Shown here piece after piece: positions 1-6,871 of a stretch of 13,669 nucleotides of DNA; position 1 is the stretch's first letter; every line of letters begins with the position of its first letter. Made by a program: the position numbers and the translations under genes. The stretch lies in assembly GCA_045221575.1 (NCBI GenBank), contig JBGUWU010000020.1, forward strand, positions 1 through 13,669. The letters run 5' to 3'. The stretch is from Scybalousia_A sp045221575 (GTDB taxonomy: Bacteria; Bacteroidota; Bacteroidia; Bacteroidales; P3). The notes under the pieces were generated by a model that saw only the letters and a list, made by a program, of their open reading frames with translations, was not told the origin of the DNA and did not search any database.

Positions 1-227
1 AAAAAGATCAACTCTTTTTTCACAAAGACTTGGTTTTTATAAACAAAAACGGCGTTTTCGTATTTAAAAAGCTCGTTTTTGAACAAGAATGCCTTATCTC
101 CTTTTAGAAAAACTTTATTTCTAAAAGGCGCTTTCTTGTTTTCATAATCAAAACTTAGTATTTGGTTAAAGGTAGAAAATATCTTAAATTCATTATCAAA
201 ATAATAGGTCTTAAACTTGCTACTCAT
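1..227 (-). CDS. Partial hypothetical protein, Phe/Lys-rich short repeats (5' part only)
   Basis: Reading the minus strand from an ATG at 227-225, the frame stays open for 75 codons to the window edge, so only the N-terminus is visible. The peptide begins MSSKFKTYYFDNEFKIF and is rich in Phe, Lys and Asn. From about residue 37 it falls into short beta-like repeats of the kind NKVFLK, KAFLFK, NAVFVYK and NQVFVKK. This loosely resembles families built from 'aromatic-x-Lys-Asn/Asp' strand repeats, but I do not recognise the family. There is no signal peptide. It would be divergent from the TonB receptor gene. Two cautions apply: the AT-rich repeats also leave a shorter open frame on the plus strand (3 to TAG at 105-107), and a perfect hairpin (100-128) lies inside the frame. 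I prefer the minus strand because 75 stop-free codons are hard to get by chance at this base composition. Confidence 0.5.
   Translation of the reverse strand, partial: MSSKFKTYYFDNEFKIFSTFNQILSFDYENKKAPFRNKVFLKGDKAFLFKNELFKYENAVFVYKNQVFVKKELIF
100..128. repeat. Perfect 11-bp inverted repeat
   Basis: CCTTTTAGAAA at 100-110 pairs exactly with TTTCTAAAAGG at 118-128 around a 7-base loop. Further out, AACAAGAA (82-89) pairs with TTCTTGTT (133-140). No clean T-run follows on either strand, so I do not call it a terminator. It lies inside the putative partial reading frame on the minus strand. Confidence 0.55.
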
Positions 228-262
228 TGTTGAGTATTTTACTTTGGGGACTATGTAGTGTA

Positions 263-2593
263 ATGAAAAATATACTAATTTTGCAATCCCAAAACCAAAA
301 GACTGTGTTTAAAATACTAAAAAGACATATCATTCTTGTTTTTGCTTATGTGTGTGCTTTTAATTCTTTGGCACAAGACACTATAAAGACGATTACTATT
401 GATGAGGTGGTGGTTTCTGGTAATATAAAAGCCTTTACAGAGAGCGCAAAACAACCTTCATTAACCAATTCCTTTAATCAGCAATATTTAAACAATCATA
501 ATGTAACAGGTTTTAAGGACTTTTCTTCCATCGCTCCTACATTATATATTCCTGATTATGGTTCTAATATCACTTCTTCTATATATATGCGAGGAATAGG
601 CTCAAGAATAGACAATTCTTCTGTTGGTGTGTGTTTAGATGGTGTCATGCTACTGAATAAGAACTGCTTTGATTTTCAATATTTTGATTTCTCAAGAGTA
701 GATATTCTTAAAGGTTCTTCCAGTCTTCTCTTTGGTATGAATACTATGGCGGGGCTGATTAATATAACAACACTCTCGCCTTTTGATTATCAAGGTCTGA
801 AGGCCAGCATAGGCTATTCTTCTGCTAATACCGTAGATTTAAAACTATCTTATTACACTAAAATAACAAAGAATAAAGCCTTTATGTTCGGTATTGACGC
901 TATGAGAACAGACGGCTATTTTGAAAATAAATACAATAAAGAGAATGTAGATTGGTCTAAGAGTTTGAATGCAAGAATGATTTATGAATACAAGGGAAAG
1001 AATAACTTACATATAAAAAACTCTTCCTACTTTTCATTAATCCACCAAGGCGGTTATGCTTACAGACAGATAGATACCAATACCTTTAAAGTAGATGAGG
1101 TTAATTACAATGACAACTCAGGTTATGACAGAGTGAATATCATTAACAACACTTCTATTCTGAAAAAGAAAACGAATGTGTTTAGTTTCCAATCCTTAAC
1201 ATCAATACACTTGAACTTTGATAAGATGGACTTGGATAATGATTTTACTTCCGACAGTTACTTCACCTTACAGCAAGAAGAAAAAGACTATGCTTTCTCT
1301 CAGGAGTTTGTTTTTAAGAATGATGATAAAAATTCTCTCTTTGATTGGACATTAGGAGCCTTTTTCTTTTATAAGTATCTGAATATGGACGCTCCTGTTT
1401 TGTTTAAAAAAGATGGCATACAGAGGCTAATACTTGACAACATAAATACAGGTATGCATTCTGTTTTTCCTTTGACTGATGAGATGTTGTTTAAAGATGA
1501 TACTATGCTTGTCAGAGATAAGTTTAAATATCCAAGAATGGGAATGGCTTTATATTCACAAGCATCATACGATATAACCAACACACTGCAATTTGTAGCA
1601 GGACTAAGATACGACTTAGAGAAGGTGGCTTTGGATTATGATTGCTATACAGACGTAGATTATAGATTTACAGGAACAATGGCTAACTATTCTCACTTAA
1701 AGACTATTCTTAAAGGAAGAGACCATAAATATAATCATGCCTTTCTTCCAAAGATCTCTCTTATCTATAAAATAAGACAAGGAAATATATTTGCTTCTCT
1801 TTCTCGTGGTTATATGACAGGAGGATATAATACCCAGATGTTTGCAGACCTTATTCAACAAAAAATGATGCAGAATATGTTAGCTGATATGGGATTAGTG
1901 GCTGTTCCAGGTACAGCGATGGCAGATATTTATTCAGAATATAAGAGAAGTGATATAATAAATTATCAGCCTGAGTATATGTGGGATTATGAACTTGGTA
2001 CTCATCTACGTTTTTTTGATAATAGACTAAAAGTAGATGCTTCGCTGTATTATATGAATATTAGTAATCAACAGCTTACTATCTTTCTAACTCCTTATAC
2101 TAATGGCAGAATGATGGATAATGCTGCTTCTTCTTCAAGCTTTGGAACAGAGATAAGCCTACAGACAAAGATAAAACATCTGACTTTGACATTGGGTTAT
2201 GGCTATTCTAAGGCGGTATTCAATGAATACAACGACAATAAGGCTGACTACAAAGATAAATACTTGCCTTACTATCCATTGCACACCGTCTCTGTTTGTG
2301 CAGACTATGTTTGGATAATGGATTCTAAGTATATTGATATGATAGATTTGTGTTTGACATACCAAGGTTTAGGTAAGATATACTTTAACCAACAAAACAC
2401 ATTATATCAAAAGTATTACAATCTTCTTTCCTTAGACCTTACACTTAGAAGAAATAGATATTCTGTTTCATTTTGGGCAAGAAATCTTTTTGATACAAAA
2501 TACAATACATTTTATTTTCTTTCCACCGGACATAATTTTGTCCAGCAGGGAAAACCAATTAGATTAGGATTAACATTAAGATATAATTTATAA
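263..2593 (+). CDS. TonB-dependent outer-membrane receptor
   Basis: Outer-membrane ligand-gated transporter powered by TonB-ExbBD. From the ATG at 263 it is 776 residues; from the GTG at 305 it is 762. A hydrophobic signal sequence ends NSLAQ. Directly after it is a TonB-box-like stretch, DTIKTITIDEVVVSG, so there is no N-terminal carboxypeptidase-like extension of the SusC type. The plug domain shows the hallmark segments IYMRGIGSR and SVGVCLDGV, then the DFSRVDILKGSSSLLFG and AGLINITT region. The remaining 600 or so residues alternate aromatic beta-strands and loops, with a C-terminal strand ending LGLTLRYNL, typical of a 22-strand barrel. No SusD gene follows; three calycin-like exported proteins do, starting 14 bp downstream. 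The substrate cannot be read from sequence. The start is uncertain: ATG 263 gives an unusually long n-region, while GTG 305 gives a compact signal peptide (FKILKRHIILVFAYVCAF) just downstream of a promoter-like element. Confidence 0.93.
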   Translation: MKNILILQSQNQKTVFKILKRHIILVFAYVCAFNSLAQDTIKTITIDEVVVSGNIKAFTESAKQPSLTNSFNQQYLNNHNVTGFKDFSSIAPTLYIPDYGSNITSSIYMRGIGSRIDNSSVGVCLDGVMLLNKNCFDFQYFDFSRVDILKGSSSLLFGMNTMAGLINITTLSPFDYQGLKASIGYSSANTVDLKLSYYTKITKNKAFMFGIDAMRTDGYFENKYNKENVDWSKSLNARMIYEYKGKNNLHIKNSSYFSLIHQGGYAYRQIDTNTFKVDEVNYNDNSGYDRVNIINNTSILKKKTNVFSFQSLTSIHLNFDKMDLDNDFTSDSYFTLQQEEKDYAFSQEFVFKNDDKNSLFDWTLGAFFFYKYLNMDAPVLFKKDGIQRLILDNINTGMHSVFPLTDEMLFKDDTMLVRDKFKYPRMGMALYSQASYDITNTLQFVAGLRYDLEKVALDYDCYTDVDYRFTGTMANYSHLKTILKGRDHKYNHAFLPKISLIYKIRQGNIFASLSRGYMTGGYNTQMFADLIQQKMMQNMLADMGLVAVPGTAMADIYSEYKRSDIINYQPEYMWDYELGTHLRFFDNRLKVDASLYYMNISNQQLTIFLTPYTNGRMMDNAASSSSFGTEISLQTKIKHLTLTLGYGYSKAVFNEYNDNKADYKDKYLPYYPLHTVSVCADYVWIMDSKYIDMIDLCLTYQGLGKIYFNQQNTLYQKYYNLLSLDLTLRRNRYSVSFWARNLFDTKYNTFYFLSTGHNFVQQGKPIRLGLTLRYNL
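276..283 (+). promoter_or_regulatory. Possible Bacteroidota -7 promoter element
   Basis: TAATTTTG matches the Bacteroidota -7 consensus TAnnTTTG exactly. About 20 bp upstream is TATG (252-255), a three-out-of-four match to the -33 TTTG. If used, transcription would begin near 290, downstream of the ATG at 263, and translation would have to start at the GTG at 305. A chance match in AT-rich DNA is possible. Confidence 0.35.
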
Positions 2594-2607
2594 AAATAAT
2601 TAAGAAG

Positions 2608-3078
2608 ATGAAAAAGAAGATTAAGTTATTGTTGATGATGGTTTGTTTGATGTCGTTAAACTTAGCCTTTGTGGCTTGCGATGATGACGATGAAGACAAG
2701 AAGAAGGACACTATTACAGGAGCAACTTATCCTGAATATATTGGAAAGGTGAGCGTTGATAACGGATATGAACAAGATAGTGTTGTAAGTGTGTTTAAAT
2801 CCTTAGGAAACAATGTCTATGATATTTCTATGTTGAAGGTAAGGTTCTCAGAAAGTATGCCTGTCTATGTAGATGTGGATTTAAAAGACTTACCTGCAAG
2901 GATAGAGGGAAGCGATACCTTGTTTCACATGGACACTCTTGTACCTTATGCCATGAATGGCTATATGGGTCATTATACTTTCTATAACTTTAATTGCAAA
3001 GTAAATCATGATTCTATGATAATAACAACAGACAGTTCGGGGTTTAGAATAGATTACAGAGCAAAAAGAATCAACTAA
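2608..3078 (+). CDS. Calycin-like surface lipoprotein, paralog 1
   Basis: A 156-residue protein with a type II signal peptide (MKKKIKLLLM start, lipobox FVAC, lipidated Cys24). The cysteine is followed by the acidic run DDDDED. An Asp-rich stretch right after the cysteine resembles the export signal that sends Bacteroidota lipoproteins to the cell surface. The mature part is beta-rich and shares landmarks with the next two genes: a 'V(K/R)FS..MPV.VD' strand (VRFSESMPVYVDVDL) and, later, a 'Y..Y...N..(C/G)K(V)N' strand (HYTFYNFNCKVN). This fits the calycin-like domain family common in Bacteroidales. It starts 14 bp after the receptor stop, so it is probably co-transcribed with it. It may capture ligand for the receptor, which is inferred from context only. 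Confidence 0.85.
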   Translation: MKKKIKLLLMMVCLMSLNLAFVACDDDDEDKKKDTITGATYPEYIGKVSVDNGYEQDSVVSVFKSLGNNVYDISMLKVRFSESMPVYVDVDLKDLPARIEGSDTLFHMDTLVPYAMNGYMGHYTFYNFNCKVNHDSMIITTDSSGFRIDYRAKRIN

Positions 3079-3080
3079 AG

Positions 3081-3479
3081 ATGAAGAAGCTATTTTGTTT
3101 ATTATCTGTAATATGTGCGTTATTTATAGCAGAAGCACAGACGTTTATAGGGACTATGACAGTAGAGAACTACACGAGAAAGAATGTGGAAGCATTCCTT
3201 ACGACAAAAAACAATATTACTACCTTGTTTCTTTATGATGTCAAGTTCTCAAAGTTTATGCCTGTAAAAGTTGATGTAGCTATCTCCAATCTAAAACTTA
3301 ATAAACAAAATAATAGAACAACGATAAGTGGAAATAATATTATTCCAACTGTAAAGGGAAAAGGTTATGATAAATACAAGATAACTAATTTCTCAGGCAA
3401 AGTTAATAAAGAAAGTCTAACTTTTTCCACTATGATGGGGAATAAAAGAGTGAGTTATAATGGAAAAATAAAGAAATAA
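3081..3479 (+). CDS. Calycin-like secreted protein, paralog 2 (no lipobox)
   Basis: A 132-residue protein whose ATG lies 2 bp after the stop of paralog 1, indicating tight coupling. The signal peptide is type I: MKKLFCLLSVICALFIAEAQ, with likely cleavage after Ala19. No lipobox cysteine or aspartate run is present, unlike the paralogs on each side. The mature protein begins TFIGTMTVENY and keeps the family landmarks: VKFSKFMPVKVDVAI, then IIPTVKGKGYDKYKITNFSG and a final strand RVSYNGKI. It is therefore a soluble periplasmic (or otherwise exported) version of the same fold. Function is unknown; the expected role is binding the same ligand class as its neighbours. Confidence 0.82.
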   Translation: MKKLFCLLSVICALFIAEAQTFIGTMTVENYTRKNVEAFLTTKNNITTLFLYDVKFSKFMPVKVDVAISNLKLNKQNNRTTISGNNIIPTVKGKGYDKYKITNFSGKVNKESLTFSTMMGNKRVSYNGKIKK

Positions 3480-3534
3480 TATATTTCTTAAACACAATAA
3501 ACATATTAATTAAAACTAAAAAAAACACAAAAAA

Positions 3535-4005
3535 ATGAAAAACTTAAAGAAAGTCCTTTTGATTGCATTGGCTATCTGCTCATTTACTTTTGTAGCCTGC
3601 GATGATGACGATGATGACAACAAAGTTACTAACAAAACTATTGTTTCTACATTCAATGGTGATGTCTATGTAGGAGAGAATCTTGTATCTTCAGATATAG
3701 ACGTAACATTTACAAGCAAAACAAAAAATAAAACTTGTGATGTTATGATGTATGGAGTTAAATTTTCTCCAAATATGCCTATGACTATGGATATGGGAAT
3801 AGAGGGTTTGTCTTATGTGGTTTCTAATGGCGATACTATAGCAACAGCAACAGGAATACATCCTACTGTTGGTGGTAATGCTTATGATTCTTATACCCTT
3901 AACAATATAGAATGTATCTACAATGCAGAAACAGTAACAATGACAATGGATGTAGAATCTGCTCATGGTTCAATGACTATGTCTTTCTCTGGAAGTAGAA
4001 AATAA
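3535..4005 (+). CDS. Calycin-like surface lipoprotein, paralog 3
   Basis: A 156-residue lipoprotein with signal peptide MKNLKKVLLIALAICSFTFV and lipobox ending AC (Cys22), followed by DDDDDD, again resembling a Bacteroidota surface-export signal. The mature part has the paralog landmarks VKFSPNMPMTMDMGIEGL, IHPTVGGNAYDSYTLNN and a closing MTMSFSGSRK strand. DNA around the lipobox is nearly identical to that of paralog 1 (29 of 33 bases match between 2668-2700 and 3589-3621), consistent with tandem duplication or strong constraint on this segment. A 55-bp A-rich gap precedes the ATG, so it could have its own promoter, though I see no clear -7 element. The terminator-like hairpin at 4018-4094 follows. 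Confidence 0.87.
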   Translation: MKNLKKVLLIALAICSFTFVACDDDDDDNKVTNKTIVSTFNGDVYVGENLVSSDIDVTFTSKTKNKTCDVMMYGVKFSPNMPMTMDMGIEGLSYVVSNGDTIATATGIHPTVGGNAYDSYTLNNIECIYNAETVTMTMDVESAHGSMTMSFSGSRK

Positions 4006-4017
4006 TAATCAATAGAC

Positions 4018-4094
4018 AAGGTGAATAAGGTAAATACAATTAGAAATTAGTAATTAGAAAATTGTAAAGAAAATACCTTATTCACCTTTTTTTT
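4018..4094 (+). terminator. Strong terminator-like hairpin with heptamer repeat in its loop
   Basis: A perfect 15-bp stem, AAGGTGAATAAGGTA (4018-4032) with TACCTTATTCACCTT (4074-4088), is followed by a run of T. The 41-base loop contains a second perfect stem, TACAATT (4035-4041) with AATTGTA (4060-4066). Inside that lies a copy of the AATTAGA heptamer repeat. It ends the receptor/lipoprotein unit. Confidence 0.8.
4038..4063 (+). repeat. AATTAGA heptamer repeat, copy A
   Basis: Three tandem heptamers (AATTAGA, AATTAGT, AATTAGA) and a partial fourth sit in the loop of the terminator. The same core appears at 5061-5086 and, on the minus strand, at 6847-6864 and 6945-6984. Confidence 0.75.
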
Positions 4095-4118
4095 ATTTTG
4101 TTTAATAAACGTTGTTTT

Positions 4119-5063
4119 ATGCAAAAAGATAAGAAATATTGGATAAAGTCTATACTTAGTTTCCTTTTAGTTCTTTTTATAATGCCATTAGGACATGCTC
4201 TTATGATTCTGATGGAGAAAATTTTGTTGGGTAATCTTTATGGTGCTGCTTTCCTTATGGGTTTGTTGGGACTTGTGCTGACCATTTGGGGAGTGTTTGC
4301 TAAGACAGACAACAAACAGACTCTGATGGGATTGTTTGGTGGTTTATTTATTTGGACAGGCTGGATAGAGTTTGGATTACATTACTATGCAAGACGTTTT
4401 CAAACTATGGCGATGTACTCTGATGGAACGCTTGTCCCTTTGCAAGTGGCAGAACAAGCAAAGACTTTAGGTGAGAGTCTTGTTTTCTCAAAGCCTGAAT
4501 ATGTTATTATGCCTGCAACTTTTGGTTTCTGGGTATTATTTATGCTTATCTATATGTTTTCTGTTAAAAGTGGTTGTGATTTTTTAATTTGGTGTCAAAG
4601 AGTTCTATTTCGTGGAAGAAGAAAGACAATAGTAGTTAATCCAATGACAAGACATACTTCTATTGTTACTTGTATGGAGTTAAACTTGATGATGTGGTCG
4701 TGTTATTTGTTGTTGATGTTTTTATACGATCCACAATTTGTAGGAGATAGAAACCCTATAATAATATTTGTAGCTATGGCTTGCTTTGTAGGTAGTTTCT
4801 TTATCTTTAAGAAACAACTGAGATTAAAACAATGGGGTGCAAACATAAGAATGGCAATAGCAACGGTTATAGTCTTTTGGACAAGCGTTGAAGTGTTTAT
4901 TAGACGTGGTATAATAAAAGAACTTTGGATAGAACCTAAAGAACATATTTCTTTAATGCTTACAATTTTAGTAGCCTTTATTCTTATCTTGATAATTGTT
5001 ATTGTAAATGGTATCCTAATAAAAAAAGATAAACAAAAACACCCAGAAAGATACTTCATCTAA
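4119..5063 (+). CDS. Unrecognised multi-pass inner-membrane protein
   Basis: A 314-residue protein from the ATG at 4119. The frame is open from an upstream TTG at 4098, but that would sit on the T-run of the terminator. About eight hydrophobic segments are visible: SILSFLLVLFIMPLGHAL; AAFLMGLLGLVLTIWGVF; LFGGLFIWTGWIEFG; MPATFGFWVLFMLIYMF; NLMMWSCYLLLMFLY; IIIFVAMACFVGSFFIF; MAIATVIVFWTSVEVF; and a C-terminal LMLTILVAFILILIIVIV, ending in a Lys-rich tail. The loop after the third segment (HYYARRFQ) and the Arg-rich loop FRGRRK look cytoplasmic. No enzyme or transporter motif is recognisable. It follows the receptor cassette in the same direction but across a hairpin, so it may be a separate unit or reached by read-through. 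The heptamer repeat begins on its stop codon. Confidence 0.8.
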   Translation: MQKDKKYWIKSILSFLLVLFIMPLGHALMILMEKILLGNLYGAAFLMGLLGLVLTIWGVFAKTDNKQTLMGLFGGLFIWTGWIEFGLHYYARRFQTMAMYSDGTLVPLQVAEQAKTLGESLVFSKPEYVIMPATFGFWVLFMLIYMFSVKSGCDFLIWCQRVLFRGRRKTIVVNPMTRHTSIVTCMELNLMMWSCYLLLMFLYDPQFVGDRNPIIIFVAMACFVGSFFIFKKQLRLKQWGANIRMAIATVIVFWTSVEVFIRRGIIKELWIEPKEHISLMLTILVAFILILIIVIVNGILIKKDKQKHPERYFI

Positions 5064-5086
5064 TTAGAAATTAGTAATTAGAAATT
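5061..5086 (+). repeat. AATTAGA heptamer repeat, copy B, overlapping a stop codon
   Basis: Three tandem heptamers (TAATTAG, AAATTAG, TAATTAG) plus AAATT start exactly at the TAA stop of the membrane-protein gene. They run in the same orientation relative to that gene as the other copies do to theirs. Confidence 0.75.
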
Positions 5087-5099
5087 TCATTTGATTAGA

Positions 5100-5140
5100 A
5101 AAGAGAGAGAGTAATATTTATTTTATTACTCTCTCTTTTT
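5100..5140. terminator. Bidirectional terminator between convergent genes
   Basis: AGAGAGAGTAATA (5104-5116) pairs perfectly with TATTACTCTCTCT (5124-5136) around a 7-base loop. A G-U pair and further A-T pairs extend the stem. T-runs flank it on both strands. It lies between the membrane-protein gene (plus) and pyrD (minus) and should serve both. Confidence 0.85.
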
Positions 5141-5154
5141 ATGTTGTTGTTTAT

Positions 5155-6066
5155 TTATATTATTCCGATAATATCTTTAACATTATCTATCTTGTGGCGG
5201 TTTAGATAATCAGACATACCATCAATGATTTCAATGCTTACCTTTGGATTTATAAAGTTAGCAGTTCCAATCTCAACAGCACTTGCACCAACAAGCAAAA
5301 ACTCTATTGCGTCTGCGGTATTCTGTATTCCTCCCATACCAATAACCGGTATATTTACATTATGTGACACTTGCCATACACATCTTAGAGCAATAGGCTT
5401 GATAGCAGGACCAGATAAACCGCCGGTGATGGTTGAAATAATAGGCTTTCTTCTTTCGCTATCTACAGCCATTGCTAATACGGTATTAATCAAAGAAAGA
5501 GAATCTGCACCTGCTTTTTCTATCTCTTGAGCTATCTCTATGATGTTAGTAACATTAGGAGTAAGTTTGACAATCAGGTGTTTTTTATAAACTTTTCTAA
5601 CTTCTTCAACAACCTCTCTTGCCATATCTTTATCAACACCAAAACCCATTCCTCCTTTTTTTACATTAGGACAAGAAATGTTTAGTTCTATTGCAGGAAT
5701 ATCTTCTAAGTCATTGACCATTCCAGCAACTTTACAATATTCTTCTATGCTTGAACCAGAAACATTTACTATGGTGTTTGCGTTCTTACCTTTGATGTTA
5801 GGATATATCTCTTTACAAAAATATTCTACTCCTTTGTTTTGCAAACCAACAGCGTTTATCATTCCATAAGGAGTCTCTGCTAAACGAGGATAAGCATTGC
5901 CCTCTCTCCTTTCTCCTGTTGTGCCTTTTACAACAATACCTCCAAGCTTAGATATGTCAATAAAATCCTCGTATTCTGTACCATAGCCAAAAGTACCAGA
6001 GGCTGTCATTACAGGATTCTTTAAATTTAAATTACCAATCTGAATATTTAATCTTTTATCTTCCAT
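5155..6066 (-). CDS. pyrD: Dihydroorotate dehydrogenase, class 1B catalytic subunit (PyrD)
   Basis: Oxidises (S)-dihydroorotate to orotate, the fourth step of de novo pyrimidine synthesis, in the cytoplasm. The protein is 303 residues, the usual class 1B length. Visible landmarks are the N-terminal FMN-binding segment MTASGTFGYG (20-29), VVKGTT (45-50), the substrate loop NAVGLQNKG (71-79), and NISCPN with catalytic Cys132. The FMN lysine is in VKLTPN (Lys167). NTVLAMAVD (194-202) is slightly off the usual NTLLGMAID, and the phosphate-binding GGLSGPAI and GMGGI follow. The catalytic cysteine (rather than serine) marks class 1. The adjacent pyrK, 8 bp upstream, shows it is the NAD-linked 1B type that works as a PyrD2-PyrK2 complex. 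It is the last gene of the minus-strand block and is followed by a bidirectional terminator. Confidence 0.97.
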   Translation of the reverse strand: MEDKRLNIQIGNLNLKNPVMTASGTFGYGTEYEDFIDISKLGGIVVKGTTGERREGNAYPRLAETPYGMINAVGLQNKGVEYFCKEIYPNIKGKNANTIVNVSGSSIEEYCKVAGMVNDLEDIPAIELNISCPNVKKGGMGFGVDKDMAREVVEEVRKVYKKHLIVKLTPNVTNIIEIAQEIEKAGADSLSLINTVLAMAVDSERRKPIISTITGGLSGPAIKPIALRCVWQVSHNVNIPVIGMGGIQNTADAIEFLLVGASAVEIGTANFINPKVSIEIIDGMSDYLNRHKIDNVKDIIGII

Positions 6067-6074
6067 AGCTAATC

Positions 6075-6833
6075 TTAAAATTTTATATCCATACTATCAA
6101 AAACAGGTCCTTGAGTACAAACACAGACATTGTGTCCGTCTTTATCTTCATTAACGCAACACAAACAAGCACCTATTCCACAAGCCATTCTATTTTCCAA
6201 AGAGACATAGCACTTTATATTTCTTTGTTTTGCTAATAAACTTACAGCTTTCATCATTGGAGTAGGGCCACAGCAATAAATAACATCAAAGTTGTTGTTT
6301 AGTATAGAGTTTTGAGTAACTAAGCCTTTTTCTCCCACGCTTCCATCTTCAGTAGAAATGCTTAGAGTTCCAATAGCGTTATATCTGTTGGTTAAGAAAA
6401 GTTGTTCGTTTGTTCTTGCTCCTATAAGTATTGTAGGATTGACATTCTTTCTTTTGAACTCTTTAGCTAAAAGCAACAGAGGAGCAGTGCCAACGCCACC
6501 ACCTATCAAAAGAGGATTGTTTCCCTCTGCCTTGAATCCATTACCCAAAGGAAATATAATTGAGACCTGTTCTCCTTTCTTTATAGAGGCGAGTTTTTTT
6601 GTTGCTTTGCCAATCTTTTGAACAACAAGATAAAGAATGTTGTTCTCAATATCAACATCATGTATGCTTATAGGTCTTCTAAGAATACGATCTGCAATAT
6701 CTTTAACCTCAACATTGACAAACTGACCCGGTTTTATCTCTTTTAGGTTTATAGGACTTTTTAAAGCAAGCAGAAAACAATCTTTATTTAGAGATATGTT
6801 GTTTTCTACAATAAAATTTTCTAAATGTTTCAT
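6075..6833 (-). CDS. pyrK: Dihydroorotate dehydrogenase electron-transfer subunit (PyrK)
   Basis: The FAD and [2Fe-2S] subunit that passes electrons from PyrD's FMN to NAD+. The protein is 252 residues. In order: a ferredoxin-reductase-type FAD barrel with the RPIS motif (53-56); a nucleotide-binding domain with GGGVGTAP (111-118) and CGPTPMMK (188-195); and the C-terminal cluster site. The cluster cysteines are Cys218, Cys223, Cys226 and Cys239 (CGIGAC..C then C-TQ-GPVF), with an extra Cys225 and Cys237 nearby. The spacing fits the PyrK family. The start ATG follows a TATATA stretch with no obvious Shine-Dalgarno site. The gene lies 8 bp upstream of pyrD and follows the repeat-filled spacer after rlmH. 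Whether it has its own promoter in that spacer is unclear; I see no TAnnTTTG match. Confidence 0.97.
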   Translation of the reverse strand: MKHLENFIVENNISLNKDCFLLALKSPINLKEIKPGQFVNVEVKDIADRILRRPISIHDVDIENNILYLVVQKIGKATKKLASIKKGEQVSIIFPLGNGFKAEGNNPLLIGGGVGTAPLLLLAKEFKRKNVNPTILIGARTNEQLFLTNRYNAIGTLSISTEDGSVGEKGLVTQNSILNNNFDVIYCCGPTPMMKAVSLLAKQRNIKCYVSLENRMACGIGACLCCVNEDKDGHNVCVCTQGPVFDSMDIKF

Positions 6834-6846
6834 ATATATAAATGAT

Positions 6847-6864
6847 AATTTCTAATTTCTAATT
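6847..6864 (-). repeat. AATTAGA heptamer repeat, copy C
   Basis: On the minus strand two and a half AATTAGA heptamers lie just upstream of pyrK. They are in phase with the GC-rich repeat and copy D further upstream. Confidence 0.7.
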
Positions 6865-6871
6865 AAACAAA

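Noticed and set aside
3691..3966. Antisense frame opposite the third calycin-like gene.
   Set aside because: It has a His/Cys/Tyr-rich shadow composition and lies inside a well-supported gene with a lipobox and paralogs.
4098..4118. Upstream TTG start for the membrane protein.
   Set aside because: It would sit directly on the T-run of the terminator hairpin; the ATG at 4119 gives a normal N-terminus.
4703..5059. Antisense frame opposite the membrane-protein gene.
   Set aside because: The sense strand has a coherent pattern of membrane segments; the antisense peptide has no domain and looks like a mirror of hydrophobic codons.
5225..5530. Plus-strand frame across pyrD.
   Set aside because: pyrD is certain from conserved motifs on the other strand; the plus frame has no leader and no recognisable domain.
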